Positions 28,520 to 36,972 are shown, numbered from the stretch's first letter. The stretch is 64,000 bases of DNA from Halarchaeum grantii (GCF_014647455.2 NZ_BMPF01000007.1:1-64000); one strand, 5' to 3'. A program made the numbers and translations. Notes: generated from the sequence alone by a model not told the origin.

Positions 28520-29176
28520 ATGCCCTCCTCCACAGACGAGATCGATCGATACTCGGACGCGGTCGATGTCGCACGACGATACCAGCGACTCGAACGGCCG
28601 CTCAGCTCCGCGGTTGCGCTTCTCGTGGGGCTCGTCGTCGGCGCTTCGTTCATCCTGTTCTCACTGGTAGAGGCGATTCTCGTCGGGCTGGTCCTCGGTG
28701 CGCTGGTTCGTGTTCCGGTATTCCGAACCAGCGGCACCGCTCGACTGGTCACCGACGCCGACCCTGGCGCAGTCCGGGCCGAGTTCGAGGGTGAAACGCC
28801 GCCCCCGCTTGCCTTCCAGTGGGGGGTCGCCGATGACGTTCGCTCGACAGACGACGGCGTGACCTACGAGTTCTCGTACCTGTTCGGATTGCGTTCCACC
28901 GAGATGACTGTCGAGACGCGTTCGAATGCTCCCGATGCAGGGGTCGACGGCGATCTCGAACTGATCGTAACGGCCGGCGGCCGATCGTGGGCGACGTACA
29001 CAGTATCGATACAGCGAGGCGGCGACGACACGGTCGTCGATGTCGAGTGGGCGTCGGACCGTCGGTTCGGTCTTCGACGGCTTCCACAGCAGTTCGTTGC
29101 CGACCGATATCGGGCCGACGCATTCGCCGTGCAGGGCTACCGCGTCGCTGACCGTGAGACATCGCTATCGCTCTGA
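28520..29176 (+). CDS. Membrane protein with N-terminal helical hairpin and soluble domain
   Basis: 218 residues. A charged start (TDEIDRYSDAVDVARRYQRL) is followed by two close membrane helices (AVALLVGLVVGASFILFSLV, EAILVGLVLGALVRVPVF). The remaining 145 residues form a beta-rich domain ending in basic residues (DRRFGLRRLPQQFVADRY). No family recognised. Its position behind the GIDE-like gene and ahead of another single-domain membrane protein suggests a local envelope cluster. Confidence 0.55.
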   Translation: MPSSTDEIDRYSDAVDVARRYQRLERPLSSAVALLVGLVVGASFILFSLVEAILVGLVLGALVRVPVFRTSGTARLVTDADPGAVRAEFEGETPPPLAFQWGVADDVRSTDDGVTYEFSYLFGLRSTEMTVETRSNAPDAGVDGDLELIVTAGGRSWATYTVSIQRGGDDTVVDVEWASDRRFGLRRLPQQFVADRYRADAFAVQGYRVADRETSLSL

Positions 29177-29230
29177 CGCTTCGAAGCTACTCGACCGCTC
29201 GCCGTGGAGACCTGCTTCCAGTCCCGCCCG

Positions 29231-29734
29231 TCACTCTATGTCGAACCCGCGCTCGTCGAAGGCATCGACTGCACGCTCGAACGCAGCGTCACCATCGTCC
29301 GTATAGAGAGACGGCAGGTTCACTCGGCACTTGTAAGTCGATCCAGCATCCGTGTACGTGACAACGAGTCGTGAGCGTGTCAGCCCCTTCGCACCGCGCG
29401 TCGCGGAGACATCCTCGATATCGTCAAGCGAAATGCGATCGGGTGATCGGAATCCTCGAACGTAGTTCACCACCAAGAGGACGACGAGTAGACCGAGCAC
29501 TCCCGCGAGGAGAAGCACGTCACCCGAGTGAATCGCACTTGCGAGCCAGCCAACGGCGAACAGCAGTCCGAACACGTAGCCGACGAAAATCGTCTTGCGC
29601 CCCCAGCGTTCGTTCTGCCAGTACCCCTGATAGAGCGAGCGGGCGTACTCGCTGACGGACTCCTCGACGAGGACGGCGTCGTCTGTGAACCGCACGACGC
29701 CGCGCTTCGTCTTGAACGACTCGATGGAGGGCAC
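29231..29734 (-). CDS. Membrane protein with PH-like halves
   Basis: 167 residues from a GTG (PSIESFKTKRGVVRFTDDAV). Two membrane helices (TIFVGYVFGLLFAVGWLASA; VLLLAGVLGLLVVLLVVNYV) sit between two short beta domains; the second (DRISLDDIEDVSATRGAKGL TRSRLVVTYTDAG) has the strand pattern of bacterial PH (YdbS/bPH) domains. No catalytic residues. It converges with the gene at 28520. Confidence 0.5.
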   Translation of the reverse strand: MPSIESFKTKRGVVRFTDDAVLVEESVSEYARSLYQGYWQNERWGRKTIFVGYVFGLLFAVGWLASAIHSGDVLLLAGVLGLLVVLLVVNYVRGFRSPDRISLDDIEDVSATRGAKGLTRSRLVVTYTDAGSTYKCRVNLPSLYTDDGDAAFERAVDAFDERGFDIE

Positions 29735-30020
29735 GTGAGAATATCGATGCCGCCTCGTTGTGGGTATTGTGGTATTCCGAACTCCCTCTGGATGACAGCT
29801 GCCTCATACGAGAAGCAACGGTCGATGAGTACAGTGTGGACGTAATGGACAGACAGATATCTGATAACGAGTATCGTAGGACTCTTCCCACGGTATTATT
29901 TCAACTATTTCGACAGTAAACACGCCGGTACGTAGGTCTGCCTATCAATCGGTCCCCGTAGAAATACACGAATTACGAACCCCCATAGGTTCAAATATCT
30001 AAATCCTATATCATGTTATA
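29735..30020. other. Gene-free gap
   Basis: 286 bp without a gene. It separates two divergently transcribed genes and should carry both promoters; the plus-strand side is AT-rich just before 30021 (AAATCCTATATCATGTTATA). Confidence 0.4.
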
Positions 30021-31028
30021 ATGGAGGCCTCACGTCGGGACGTACTTGCGGCAGTCACTACAATAGTGTGCACCGCGAGCGGATGTCTCGGCTCTGGTCG
30101 ACGGTCGTCGGACGTGGTTTCGCAGAGCCCGGCTGGCGTAGCCACTGTGGAGAGCGGGACGGCGTATTTCGGCACTATCGAGGACGTCCACGCTATCGAT
30201 GTGGGGACGGGCGACTCCGTCTGGACGTACCAGAACGCGTACGGAGAAATCGACCAGCCGCCATCAGTCACTGAGGACACTGTGTATGTGAGCGAAAACG
30301 CAGGAGGCGGTGTCCACGCGATTTCAGCGGGCGAGCGCAAGTGGTACTTTGACGACCTCGTGGGCGACGCGAGTCAGCCAGTCCCATTCAGAGACGTCCT
30401 CTACGTGAACGCTGGCGGGACCCTCTACGAGCTCGACCGGGCGTCAGGACAGGTGCGTCGTGAACGGACGCTCAAGAACACGTTCCCCTCGACGCCAGTC
30501 ATCCGAGACGACGCGATATATCTCGTCACGGATGGCGAACTCTGGGCGCTCGATCGCTTGACGCTCGACCGTGACTGGACGCATCCAGTCGCGCCGTCGA
30601 GCGAGGTCATAGCCCACCAGAACACCCTATTGGTCTCCTCACAGGAACAGACTGGCTTCGTAGCGCTCAATCGAACCGATGGCACACTTGCCTGGGACAC
30701 GGACCTGAGAGCCACAGAATGTGCGGTCATAGCCGACGGGAACGTATATGCGAGCGAGCGAGACGGCACTCGAGTCGGTGCGTACGCTCTTGACGGACGG
30801 AAGCAGTGGATGAGCGACGACGCCGGGACACCCTCTGTCCCCGCAATCGGATCTGACGCAGTCTTCGTCGTGGACCACCACAACAGCAAACTCCTCGCGC
30901 TTGACAGAGGGACTGGGGACAGAAGATGGACATTCAGGATCGATGCAGGGCTACGACACTGGCCGACGAATGCATCGGACCGCGTGTTCATTCCCACCGA
31001 CGAGGGACTGTACTCAATTGAGAAATGA
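30021..31028 (+). CDS. PQQ-type beta-propeller lipoprotein
   Basis: 335 residues. The N-terminal signal has SRRDVLAA and lipobox-like ASGCLG, so it is an extracytoplasmic lipoprotein. The mature protein is a chain of propeller blades, each with a variant of A-x-D-x3-G-x2-W (VHAIDVGTGDSVWTY, LYELDRASGQVRRE, LWALDRLTLDRDWT, FVALNRTDGTLAWD, LLALDRGTGDRRWT), the PQQ/BamB-like repeat. Such proteins are often scaffold-like rather than enzymatic; no PQQ dehydrogenase active site is seen. It is a distant paralogue of the gene at 32162. Confidence 0.82.
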   Translation: MEASRRDVLAAVTTIVCTASGCLGSGRRSSDVVSQSPAGVATVESGTAYFGTIEDVHAIDVGTGDSVWTYQNAYGEIDQPPSVTEDTVYVSENAGGGVHAISAGERKWYFDDLVGDASQPVPFRDVLYVNAGGTLYELDRASGQVRRERTLKNTFPSTPVIRDDAIYLVTDGELWALDRLTLDRDWTHPVAPSSEVIAHQNTLLVSSQEQTGFVALNRTDGTLAWDTDLRATECAVIADGNVYASERDGTRVGAYALDGRKQWMSDDAGTPSVPAIGSDAVFVVDHHNSKLLALDRGTGDRRWTFRIDAGLRHWPTNASDRVFIPTDEGLYSIEK

Positions 31029-31120
31029 ATCGGCTCTATCGAGGTTCGGTTCAGAAGAAACCTATCGTTCGGTATTTTCTCTATACCTAACGAATGCAAT
31101 TTTGACAGAGCTACCCCGTG

Positions 31121-31444
31121 CTATATCTCCATCCCAAGTCCAACCCCGACAAGACCGATCCCTATTGTAAGTAAGATGAGCGTGGTTCGAAGTCCGTTAA
31201 GTGGGAGATTGGGATGGATACCAAACATAGGTATTATAGTCACAAGCAGAATAAGCGCGAAACTGTGCAGCTTGTTAGCTTCTCGTAATTTGCTACTATT
31301 TCTGGCTAATAGCCAGCCACTTAGAGTCCAAATAACGCCCAGTGAGAGTAGAACCTCTGGGAACCACCTTCCATCTAAGTACTCTACTGCAGCTACGGCA
31401 CTACCTATAGTAATGCCAACGAGAACTGGCTTATAATCTGTCAT
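31121..31444 (-). CDS. Four-helix membrane protein
   Basis: 107 residues, ATG start. Helices: PVLVGITIGSAVAAVEYL, PEVLLSLGVIWTLSGWLLA, LHSFALILLVTIIPMFGI, TLILLTIGIGLVGVGLG, joined by a basic loop RNSSKLREANK. No family known. A run of twelve G residues on the coding strand lies 10 bp before its start codon, inside or at the 5' end of its leader. Confidence 0.5.
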   Translation of the reverse strand: MTDYKPVLVGITIGSAVAAVEYLDGRWFPEVLLSLGVIWTLSGWLLARNSSKLREANKLHSFALILLVTIIPMFGIHPNLPLNGLRTTLILLTIGIGLVGVGLGMEI

Positions 31445-31453
31445 AATATGTCT

Positions 31454-31465
31454 CCCCCCCCCCCC
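31454..31465. repeat. C12/G12 homopolymer run in a gene leader
   Basis: Twelve consecutive C residues on the plus strand, 10 bp upstream of the minus-strand gene at 31444, with an AT-rich promoter-like region on its far side. Such tracts slip during replication and are also hard to sequence. Confidence 0.7.
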
Positions 31466-31542
31466 TAGATTTAAAAATCTTATCTAGTTTTTATTATATG
31501 AATATGACACTGAATAGCTGTACTGGTGCGAGGTGTGATATC

Positions 31543-31743
31543 TTATTCTGCATCTACAGGATGCTCAAATAGTCTCTTACCAGTTTCTTCACAAGAAATA
31601 ACAGCAACTTCTTGCGAAGAGCAGCATGACTCAATTGTCTCCTTACTCATTGTAATCTGGCCACCAGTTGTTGGACAGGTTTTTAGGAACAGACGGAGGC
31701 TATGTAGGATCGTACCCTTCGTACTGGGTTCTAAGTTTCCCAT
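31543..31743 (-). CDS. Small Cys-rich protein, possible zinc-binding
   Basis: 66 residues. The ATG lies inside the end of the upstream gene (overlap 31731-31743), so translation is coupled. Cysteines occur at KTCPTTGGQI, ESCCSSQEV and VISCEETGKRLF; the last segment S-C-E-x-T-G-x-R-L-F resembles the second half of a zinc ribbon. No certain family. Confidence 0.45.
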   Translation of the reverse strand: MGNLEPSTKGTILHSLRLFLKTCPTTGGQITMSKETIESCCSSQEVAVISCEETGKRLFEHPVDAE

Positions 31744-32027
31744 TCAGTTGCCCAGTGATTAAGCACTCTTGAGGCAGCAATATCAGCAATAAGTGCATCT
31801 CGAGATGGCCACTGACCAAGAATTCCATCCTCAGTCGCTAACGCTCGAGCATCATCGTGTATCTCGATCTCATACTCTGTATTCGCGTCTTGAATCCCGA
31901 GTGTGGTTGCGATGTCATTGCCATCAATTTTCGACTCTGCTACTTTTGATATTTCGCCAGCCCATTTCTGTTCAAATGATTCACTTAAGCAGGTGCTGTC
32001 TAGTTGAGTCAGTTTGGGAACGCGCAT
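31731..32027 (-). CDS. Small acidic protein of unknown function
   Basis: 98 residues, ATG start at 32027. Acidic and helical (ALATEDGILGQWPSRDALIA, DIAASRVLNHWATEWET), without signal or membrane segment. Its last 13 bases contain the start of the small Cys-rich gene, so the two form an operon. Upstream it borders the 64-bp repeat copy at 32056-32120. Not recognised. Confidence 0.45.
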   Translation of the reverse strand: MRVPKLTQLDSTCLSESFEQKWAGEISKVAESKIDGNDIATTLGIQDANTEYEIEIHDDARALATEDGILGQWPSRDALIADIAASRVLNHWATEWET

Positions 32028-32055
32028 ATCGTGGAATTCCTTGTAGAGAGATGCT

Positions 32056-32120
32056 TGCAGACCTTCCTAACAGTTGTTCCAGCGGGTGTAGTGTCGAGCT
32101 AATAGATTTTCAACAGAGCC
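32056..32120 (+). repeat. 64-bp mobile-element-end repeat (copy 2)
   Basis: Inverted relative to the copy at 19861-19925 with about 90% identity; ends CAACAGAGCC. It lies between the divergent genes at 32027 and 32162, immediately upstream of the promoter of the latter, so it could affect its expression. Confidence 0.7.
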
Positions 32121-32129
32121 GTAAGAAAG

Positions 32130-32136
32130 TATTTAC
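32130..32136 (+). promoter_or_regulatory. Probable TATA box of the PQQ-propeller gene at 32162
   Basis: TATTTAC centred 29 bp before the ATG at 32162, just inside the flank of the 64-bp repeat; spacing fits a leaderless transcript. Confidence 0.45.
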
Positions 32137-32161
32137 CGGTATGGTGAAATTTACGGGTTGT

Positions 32162-33382
32162 ATGCCCTCCAACACACAGACACGCCGTGGCGTTCTTGCT
32201 GCTGTCGGTTCAACTGGGCTCGTCTCCCTGACGGGCTGTATCGGTCGTGTTGTCGCCGGCGGCGAGCGCGTCCATAAGCGGGACGCACCTGTTGGCGACG
32301 TCCGTGGTGCGTGGCCAACCTACCAGCATGACTTCGCGAACACCGGCGCCACGAACGAGAGTGGTCCGTCGGATACCGCGACCGCTAGGGGTGTCACGGG
32401 CGGGACCTCGGCTATCGCCACGTCCGTCGCACTCGCGGACGGACGCGGAGTCGTCGGCTACAGTGACGGAGATGGAGACGCTGGCGCGTATCGCGGCTTC
32501 GAACTCGGGGAGTCGGACGCGTCGTGGACGGTTGACTACCCGCTGGGGAAGTCGACGCCGACGCTTGCCAGTGACACGATGTTCGTCTCGACGGCGGAGT
32601 TCCTCGCTGCATACGACGTCCGGAATGGAGAGCTATGCTGGCGGATGAATACGGGCGGCTATGGTGCGGCGTCAAACTCGCCCGTACTCGCCGCCAACAC
32701 TCTTCTCGACGCTGATGATGAGACAGTGTACGGCCACGATCCCGTGACTGGCGAGGGGCAGTGGCAGTACGACACTGGAGGATCAGCCGCTGCACTCGTC
32801 GCTCGCGATAGCGTGGCGTACACAATCGTCGGTGAAGATCACGAGAATACCGGCGTCGCCGCCATTGATCCGGCGACCGGCGAAGAACGCTGGCGGCGTG
32901 ACGACCTCCCGGAGTGCGTTGTTCCGCTCGTCGCCGGCAGCGACCATCTCTACTACGCTGCACATTGTGGTGACGTCTACGCGCTCTCGCTCGACGACGG
33001 GACGACACAGTGGACGGCGTCACTTCCACTGCCGGAGGACGGGAGTGCGTATCTCGCCGTCGCGGACGGGAGACTTCACGCCCAGTCTCCGGACGCCGCG
33101 CTCGCAGCCTTCGACACTGAGACTGGAACCAACGTATGGCAGCGGACACTCGATATTGGCTCTCTCGGACCCGGACCACGACCTCCGGTCATCGCCGGAG
33201 ACACGCGCTTCGCGCTCTGTGGAGACGCCGTATATGCCCTCGACTCCGCGACTGGCAGAACCCGATGGTCACTCACTCTCGACATCCAACCAGCACTCAT
33301 GAGTGCGCCGTCCGTCCGTGACAATGCGATTTACTACGCGGGTCGCGGCCGCGACTATGCCGTCGTGCGCGTCTCTGACTGA
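32162..33382 (+). CDS. PQQ-type beta-propeller lipoprotein, second copy
   Basis: 406 residues from ATG 32162 (MPSNTQTRRGVLAAVGSTG). The start is chosen because the Tat motif TRRGVLAAVG and lipobox SLTGCIG follow at once and a TATA box sits 29 bp upstream; the frame extends another 123 codons 5' through the repeat and is not coding there. The mature part begins with a DVRGAWPTYQHDFANTGATN motif, the usual first blade of haloarchaeal BamB-like PQQ propellers, followed by repeats ending in W (GENLCWRMN-like, VTGEGQWQYD, ATGEERWRRD, DDGTTQWTAS, ETGTNVWQRT, ATGRTRWSLT). Anchored outside the cell; function unknown. Confidence 0.85.
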   Translation: MPSNTQTRRGVLAAVGSTGLVSLTGCIGRVVAGGERVHKRDAPVGDVRGAWPTYQHDFANTGATNESGPSDTATARGVTGGTSAIATSVALADGRGVVGYSDGDGDAGAYRGFELGESDASWTVDYPLGKSTPTLASDTMFVSTAEFLAAYDVRNGELCWRMNTGGYGAASNSPVLAANTLLDADDETVYGHDPVTGEGQWQYDTGGSAAALVARDSVAYTIVGEDHENTGVAAIDPATGEERWRRDDLPECVVPLVAGSDHLYYAAHCGDVYALSLDDGTTQWTASLPLPEDGSAYLAVADGRLHAQSPDAALAAFDTETGTNVWQRTLDIGSLGPGPRPPVIAGDTRFALCGDAVYALDSATGRTRWSLTLDIQPALMSAPSVRDNAIYYAGRGRDYAVVRVSD

Positions 33383-33588
33383 CTGCGACCGATCACCCAG
33401 TAGACGATTGGGAGGCAGACAACGAAGGCAACCGGCCACAAGAGTATCTGCGTGACCGGGTCTGGCGGCGCGACGATTGCAGTCACGATGAACCCCCCGA
33501 AGCCGGCGGTCGCGATGACTCGTTTCGGCGACTTCTGGCACTGCGTGAGACCGAGTACTATAGTCTGGATGGCAGATGTCGTACGCCT
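33355..33588 (-). pseudogene. TatC-like C-terminal remnant
   Basis: The minus-strand frame without a start codon reads SPKRVIATAGFGGFIVTAIV followed by APPDPVTQILLWPVAFVVCL and ends about 20 residues later at TAG 33355-33357. The A-P-P-D-P-x-[TS]-Q-I-L-L signature between two helices is characteristic of the last part of TatC. It overlaps the 3' end of the propeller gene by 28 bp and has no 5' part, so it would be a decayed fragment. A chance resemblance is possible. Confidence 0.35.
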
Positions 33589-33834
33589 CGGTTACGGCGA
33601 TGTGCGAGCTAGGCGTTGACGGTCGTATCTGATCGGGATCGTCAAGCGCCGCTTCCGCGACCCGCTGCACGCCACATTCGCATCCGGCTCGAAAGAAACC
33701 GCCCGCACGTGATCGACCGGGACGGCGTCGATCACGGGGGCAGTGGCGCACGCGTCCGACCCTCACTCTGGGTCGAAGCGGCGCCCGGTCGGGAACGTAA
33801 TTCCCGTCTGTTCAGGACGTAGCAATCGATCCGC
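33589..33834. other. Unassigned gap
   Basis: About 245 bp. High GC and open in several frames, but no start, family or RNA gene was recognised. It may be further remnant of the region that carried the TatC-like piece. Confidence 0.3.
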
Positions 33835-34661
33835 CTACCCGCACCGGGGGATTGCCAGGAACTTCTGAGGGACCGGGTTCCACCAACGAGCGGTGTAGAC
33901 TTCCCAGACCCAGTTGCCGGTCGAACACGCGTTCAGCCAGTCTGCGATACCCATCTCGATTGCCTGCTCGAGGGCACATCCTGCTGCAGCAGGCTCGACA
34001 GCGGGCAGGAGGACGTCGTCAATGACACCAACACCGGTCACGTCGTCCGCAGGAATCAGAACCGCTGCGGCACCGATTACCGTGCAGGCTTCTTCAGTAT
34101 CGTAGACACCATTGCACTTGTATCCGGGGGTGATATCCGAGTACTGACAGCCGCTTCCTAGGGCTCTGATCGCTTGCCCCCCTGTGGAGAGGTCGACGCA
34201 GAGATCGTCGAGGCGGACTCAAGGTTCTGGGCAGCCGCGGGCCCCGAGTCCGAGCGCTCGTCTGCCAGACCCTCGTATCGAGCAACAATGTCCACCTCGT
34301 CGATATCAGAGTTGACATGGGCATGAAGCCCTTCAGTCGCCGACACCGGATCGAACGATTCTGCGCCCTGAATCGGGACGGCGAGTTTGTACGAGTCACC
34401 CTCGCCCTTCTTCCGGACTGTCTTGGCGCGGTCGAAGTTGAACAGATTGGCCCGCCTCGGCAGATCGCCGGTGATGTCCTGATACGGGCTGGACTGTCTG
34501 ACTTTGTTTACTTCCTGTGAACTGGATTCGCTTACCTCGAACTCGCCACTCTCTTGTCCAGCTGGCCCATCGTGGCTTCGTCGCCTCGCTGCAGCAGTTC
34601 CGAGACCAGTCAGGGCTACTCCACTCGTTACTCCTATTTTCAGTATTTGTCTTCTCTTCAT
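33835..34661 (-). pseudogene. Tat-exported Cys-rich peptide precursor (halocin-like layout), frameshifted
   Basis: Starting at ATG 34661 (MKRRQILKIGVTSGVALTGL) is a Tat signal (KRRQILKIG) followed by about 145 mostly charged residues. A single missing base near 34210 shifts the frame: the first frame runs out as SASTSPQGGKRSEP, while the other continues SLDDLCVDLSTGGQAIRALG with seven cysteines to the end AIPRCG at 33835. Restored, it would be about 275 residues: Tat signal, propeptide, and a Cys-rich, partly hydrophobic C-terminal part, the same plan as the halocin C8 precursor. No residue-level identity to HalC8 can be claimed. The small membrane protein upstream could be a partner. Confidence 0.55.
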
Positions 34662-34775
34662 TTTCTCCAACTCCAATAGGTTACATTACGGGATAGATTT
34701 TATACCTCATTCAACTGGCAATAATTGATTGGAATAAAAGTGCAGCTAACGACGGCAGCGGGACAAAGAATACAG

Positions 34776-34991
34776 TTATGAATCGCTCAGGTAGAGGAAG
34801 AGGCCACCGAGGAGAAGAACGACCGCGGCGATCAGTAAGCCGCTGCTAAGGACACTCTCAAGTGAATCGGACAGACCGGGATCGCTGACGAGGCCGAAGC
34901 TGCCCTGAAAGACTATCAATTGGATGACAAGGGCTAGCGCTCCGATTTTCAGTAACAGGGAGACCTTGCTGGTATTCAGGATGCTTGCCAT
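34776..34991 (-). CDS. Small double-spanning membrane protein
   Basis: 71 residues from the ATG at 34991 (MASILNTSKVSLLLKIGALA), favoured over ATGs at 35009 and 35000 because it lies 28 bp from a TATA-like TTTATATTT. Two helices (SLLLKIGALALVIQLIVFQG; SGLLIAAVVLLLGGLFLYLS) are separated by an acidic loop. It is transcribed toward the frameshifted Cys-rich precursor and could be its immunity or export partner, but this is context only. An IS5-like element ends 15 bp upstream of its TATA box. Confidence 0.45.
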   Translation of the reverse strand: MASILNTSKVSLLLKIGALALVIQLIVFQGSFGLVSDPGLSDSLESVLSSGLLIAAVVLLLGGLFLYLSDS

Positions 34992-35014
34992 ACTGGCCAT
35001 TCGCTCCATCCAAA

Positions 35015-35023
35015 TATAAATAT
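35015..35023 (-). promoter_or_regulatory. TATA-like element next to the IS5-like insertion
   Basis: TTTATATTT-type sequence on the minus strand, 28 bp before ATG 34991 and about 15 bp from the terminal repeat of the element at 35036. Confidence 0.4.
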
Positions 35024-35035
35024 TTTGCTATTTTT

Positions 35036-35962
35036 GGCTCTGTAGTTTCGGTACACAGCGGTTGATTTCACGGATATCTCACGCTCCGGCGGAGGTTGTA
35101 GACGGTAGCTTTGAGCAGCATTTCATGGAACTCTAACCACCAGCTTCGCGCACGCACGGCTGCGCCGAGCGTGCGCTTGATCGAGGAGAAGACGGTTTCT
35201 GACATGGAGCGCTGGTGGTACCGATCACCGTCCATGCGGGTGTTGTGGGCGTGATCGAGCGGGTTCATGATACGGTGTTTGATCAGCGGTCGGACGCCGT
35301 TTTCGCGGAGTTCGTCACGGAAGGCTTTCGAATCGTAGCCTCGATCGGCGGCGAGGCTCCGCAGGTCGCCGGCGTTACGCCGGGCGACCTGCGGGCCGAT
35401 CTTCGCATCGTGTTTCTTGCTTGTTGTGGAGTGGATGTCGGTGATGTACAGCGTTTCGACATCCACGAGTGCGGTGACTTTCAGCGCTCGAACGCGGTAG
35501 TTAGTGCGGTTGGCGTAGTGACGGCTGGGCTGATCGCGGTCAAATACCGGTTGAATCGATGGCAGCGTGGCCAGTGCGTTTCTCGGTTGACGCGCCGAGA
35601 AACGCACGCCACGTCTGCGTCGGAATCCGCGCAAACCACGTGCGGAGGACGGTATAGTGCGGAAGTCGCGTGAGGCCGATTTCGTCGAGGACGCCGGGCA
35701 TCTCGCTGAGCAAATCCACCGCAACGCGGTAGGATTTGCCCAGTTCGATGCGAAGCGCGTGTAGCGTAAGCATCGCCCACTCGGCGAACCCGCCACCCCC
35801 TTCGGGGTCGGCGGGTTCGTCAGGATTAGCGACAACTGATTTAGCCTTAGCGACCGTAACACGAGTGAAGAGACGGATCTCGGATGTCAAACCAATCTGT
35901 CTCTTCGCTTTCTACGGCAATAACGCAGTCGTAGCCGTTACGTCTAGCGAAACTACAGAGCC
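35036..35962 (-). mobile_element. IS5-family insertion sequence with perfect 15-bp inverted repeats
   Basis: GGCTCTGTAGTTTCG at 35036-35050 is exactly inverted at 35948-35962 (CGAAACTACAGAGCC), giving a 927-bp element around one transposase gene. Flanks do not show a clear target duplication. The element cut the 3' end of the gene starting at 36133 and landed just upstream of the 34991 gene. Confidence 0.88.
35068..35890 (-). pseudogene. IS5-family transposase with one frameshift
   Basis: The frame beginning at 35890 reads through VDLLSEMPGVLDEIGLTRLP to HAAIDSTGI and stops; the rest continues one frame over from FDRDQPSRHYANRTNYRV to the end at 35068. AIDSTGFDRD is the expected first DDE motif, so an extra T near 35545 broke it. 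The second Asp (LAADRGYDSKAF) and the last Glu region (QRSMSETVFSSIKRTLG) are intact. Unless frameshifting occurs, the transposase is inactive. Confidence 0.85.
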
Positions 35963-36133
35963 CTCGATTTTTACCAGCTCGAAAACCTCGCCAGTAACTC
36001 GGTTGAAGTAGAGTACCTTGTTGTACACGCCCTCGAAGTGTTCTTCTGGAAGCGGAACCCAATCGTATTGGTCATGGTCGCCCAGTTGGGTGAATGCTCG
36101 TTCGAGCCCAGTTTGTGAGTTTTCAGTGCTCAT
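35912..36133 (-). pseudogene. Small protein truncated by IS insertion
   Basis: ATG at 36133 (MSTENSQTGLERAFTQLG). The native reading frame goes through DWVPLPEEHFEGVYNKVLYF NRVTGEVFELVKIE and enters the element at 35962, picking up element-encoded residues until a stop at 35912. About 58 native residues remain; the original C-terminus is lost. No family recognised; it is soluble and acidic. Confidence 0.5.
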
Positions 36134-36237
36134 ACTACAAGCGGAAACCGTACCTAAACTGAATTGAATTGAATTCTTGCCTATCATAGTCGGGTTTGGG
36201 GCGATGTTTTTTGACCAACCCGGAGAATGTTAACACG

Positions 36238-36972
36238 ATGGCACTCCCGAGAAGTGAACTTCTTAGCGTGAAATTGGAACTGTGGCATCCCGACTGCTGG
36301 ACTGTCGAAGTCATGGAGGAGACGGGTGCCGGCGTTCTCGGGCATGGTAGCGTTATGGACGGGCGGCAGGCTTTCGAACGATGTACGATCTACGGGGATT
36401 CGTCGGATCATGTGAGGGAAGCCGTCCAGACCGCGAAGGACTCAACTCGAATCAGTTGTGTTCAGGAGGTACAGTCTACACCAACGGAAAGCATTGCGCC
36501 TGAGTCAGCTATCGGAATGTTCTCACAGGACGTCTTCATTGAATACGAGTTCACTGAGGGCATCGGTCCGGCGTTCTTCTCTCGGGGGTTCGTACTCGAC
36601 GGGCCGTCACAGATGGAAGAAGGCCGGGAGGTTTGGCCGCTCTTAGTGCAGATGGACCGTTCCGCTCTCGGTCGGCGGATAGAAGAAATTCAGAAGGAAT
36701 ACGATGCGAACATCACGCTTAATCAAGTCACACCTGCCGACCAAGATCGAACTCAATCGTCGTTCCAAGCCCAGCTTGACGAACTCACACCACGCCAACG
36801 CCAAGCGTACGAATTAGCTCGTGAAAACGGCTATTACGAATGGCCGCGAGAAACGAGCGTCCAGGAACTTGCTGACGATCTGGGCGTCTCGAAAACGACG
36901 TTCCTCGAGCATCTCCGTTCAGCTGAGAACTACCTTCTTGACCCGCCTGAAACTCAAAGCCCCTCTGAGTAG
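36238..36972 (+). CDS. Bacterio-opsin-activator-type HTH_10 regulator
   Basis: 244 residues from ATG 36238 (MALPRSELLSVKLELWHPDC). The N-terminal domain (about 1-180) is the ligand- or partner-sensing half typical of haloarchaeal Bat-like regulators, starting with K-L-x-L-W-H-P-D-C-W. The C-terminal HTH_10 domain is clear: LTPRQRQAYELARENGYYEWPRETSVQELADDLGVSKTT split over residues ~193-232, then FLEHLRSAENYLL. It is the first of four plus-strand genes (methyltransferase, azlC, azlD) and is a candidate regulator of them. Confidence 0.82.
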   Translation: MALPRSELLSVKLELWHPDCWTVEVMEETGAGVLGHGSVMDGRQAFERCTIYGDSSDHVREAVQTAKDSTRISCVQEVQSTPTESIAPESAIGMFSQDVFIEYEFTEGIGPAFFSRGFVLDGPSQMEEGREVWPLLVQMDRSALGRRIEEIQKEYDANITLNQVTPADQDRTQSSFQAQLDELTPRQRQAYELARENGYYEWPRETSVQELADDLGVSKTTFLEHLRSAENYLLDPPETQSPSE

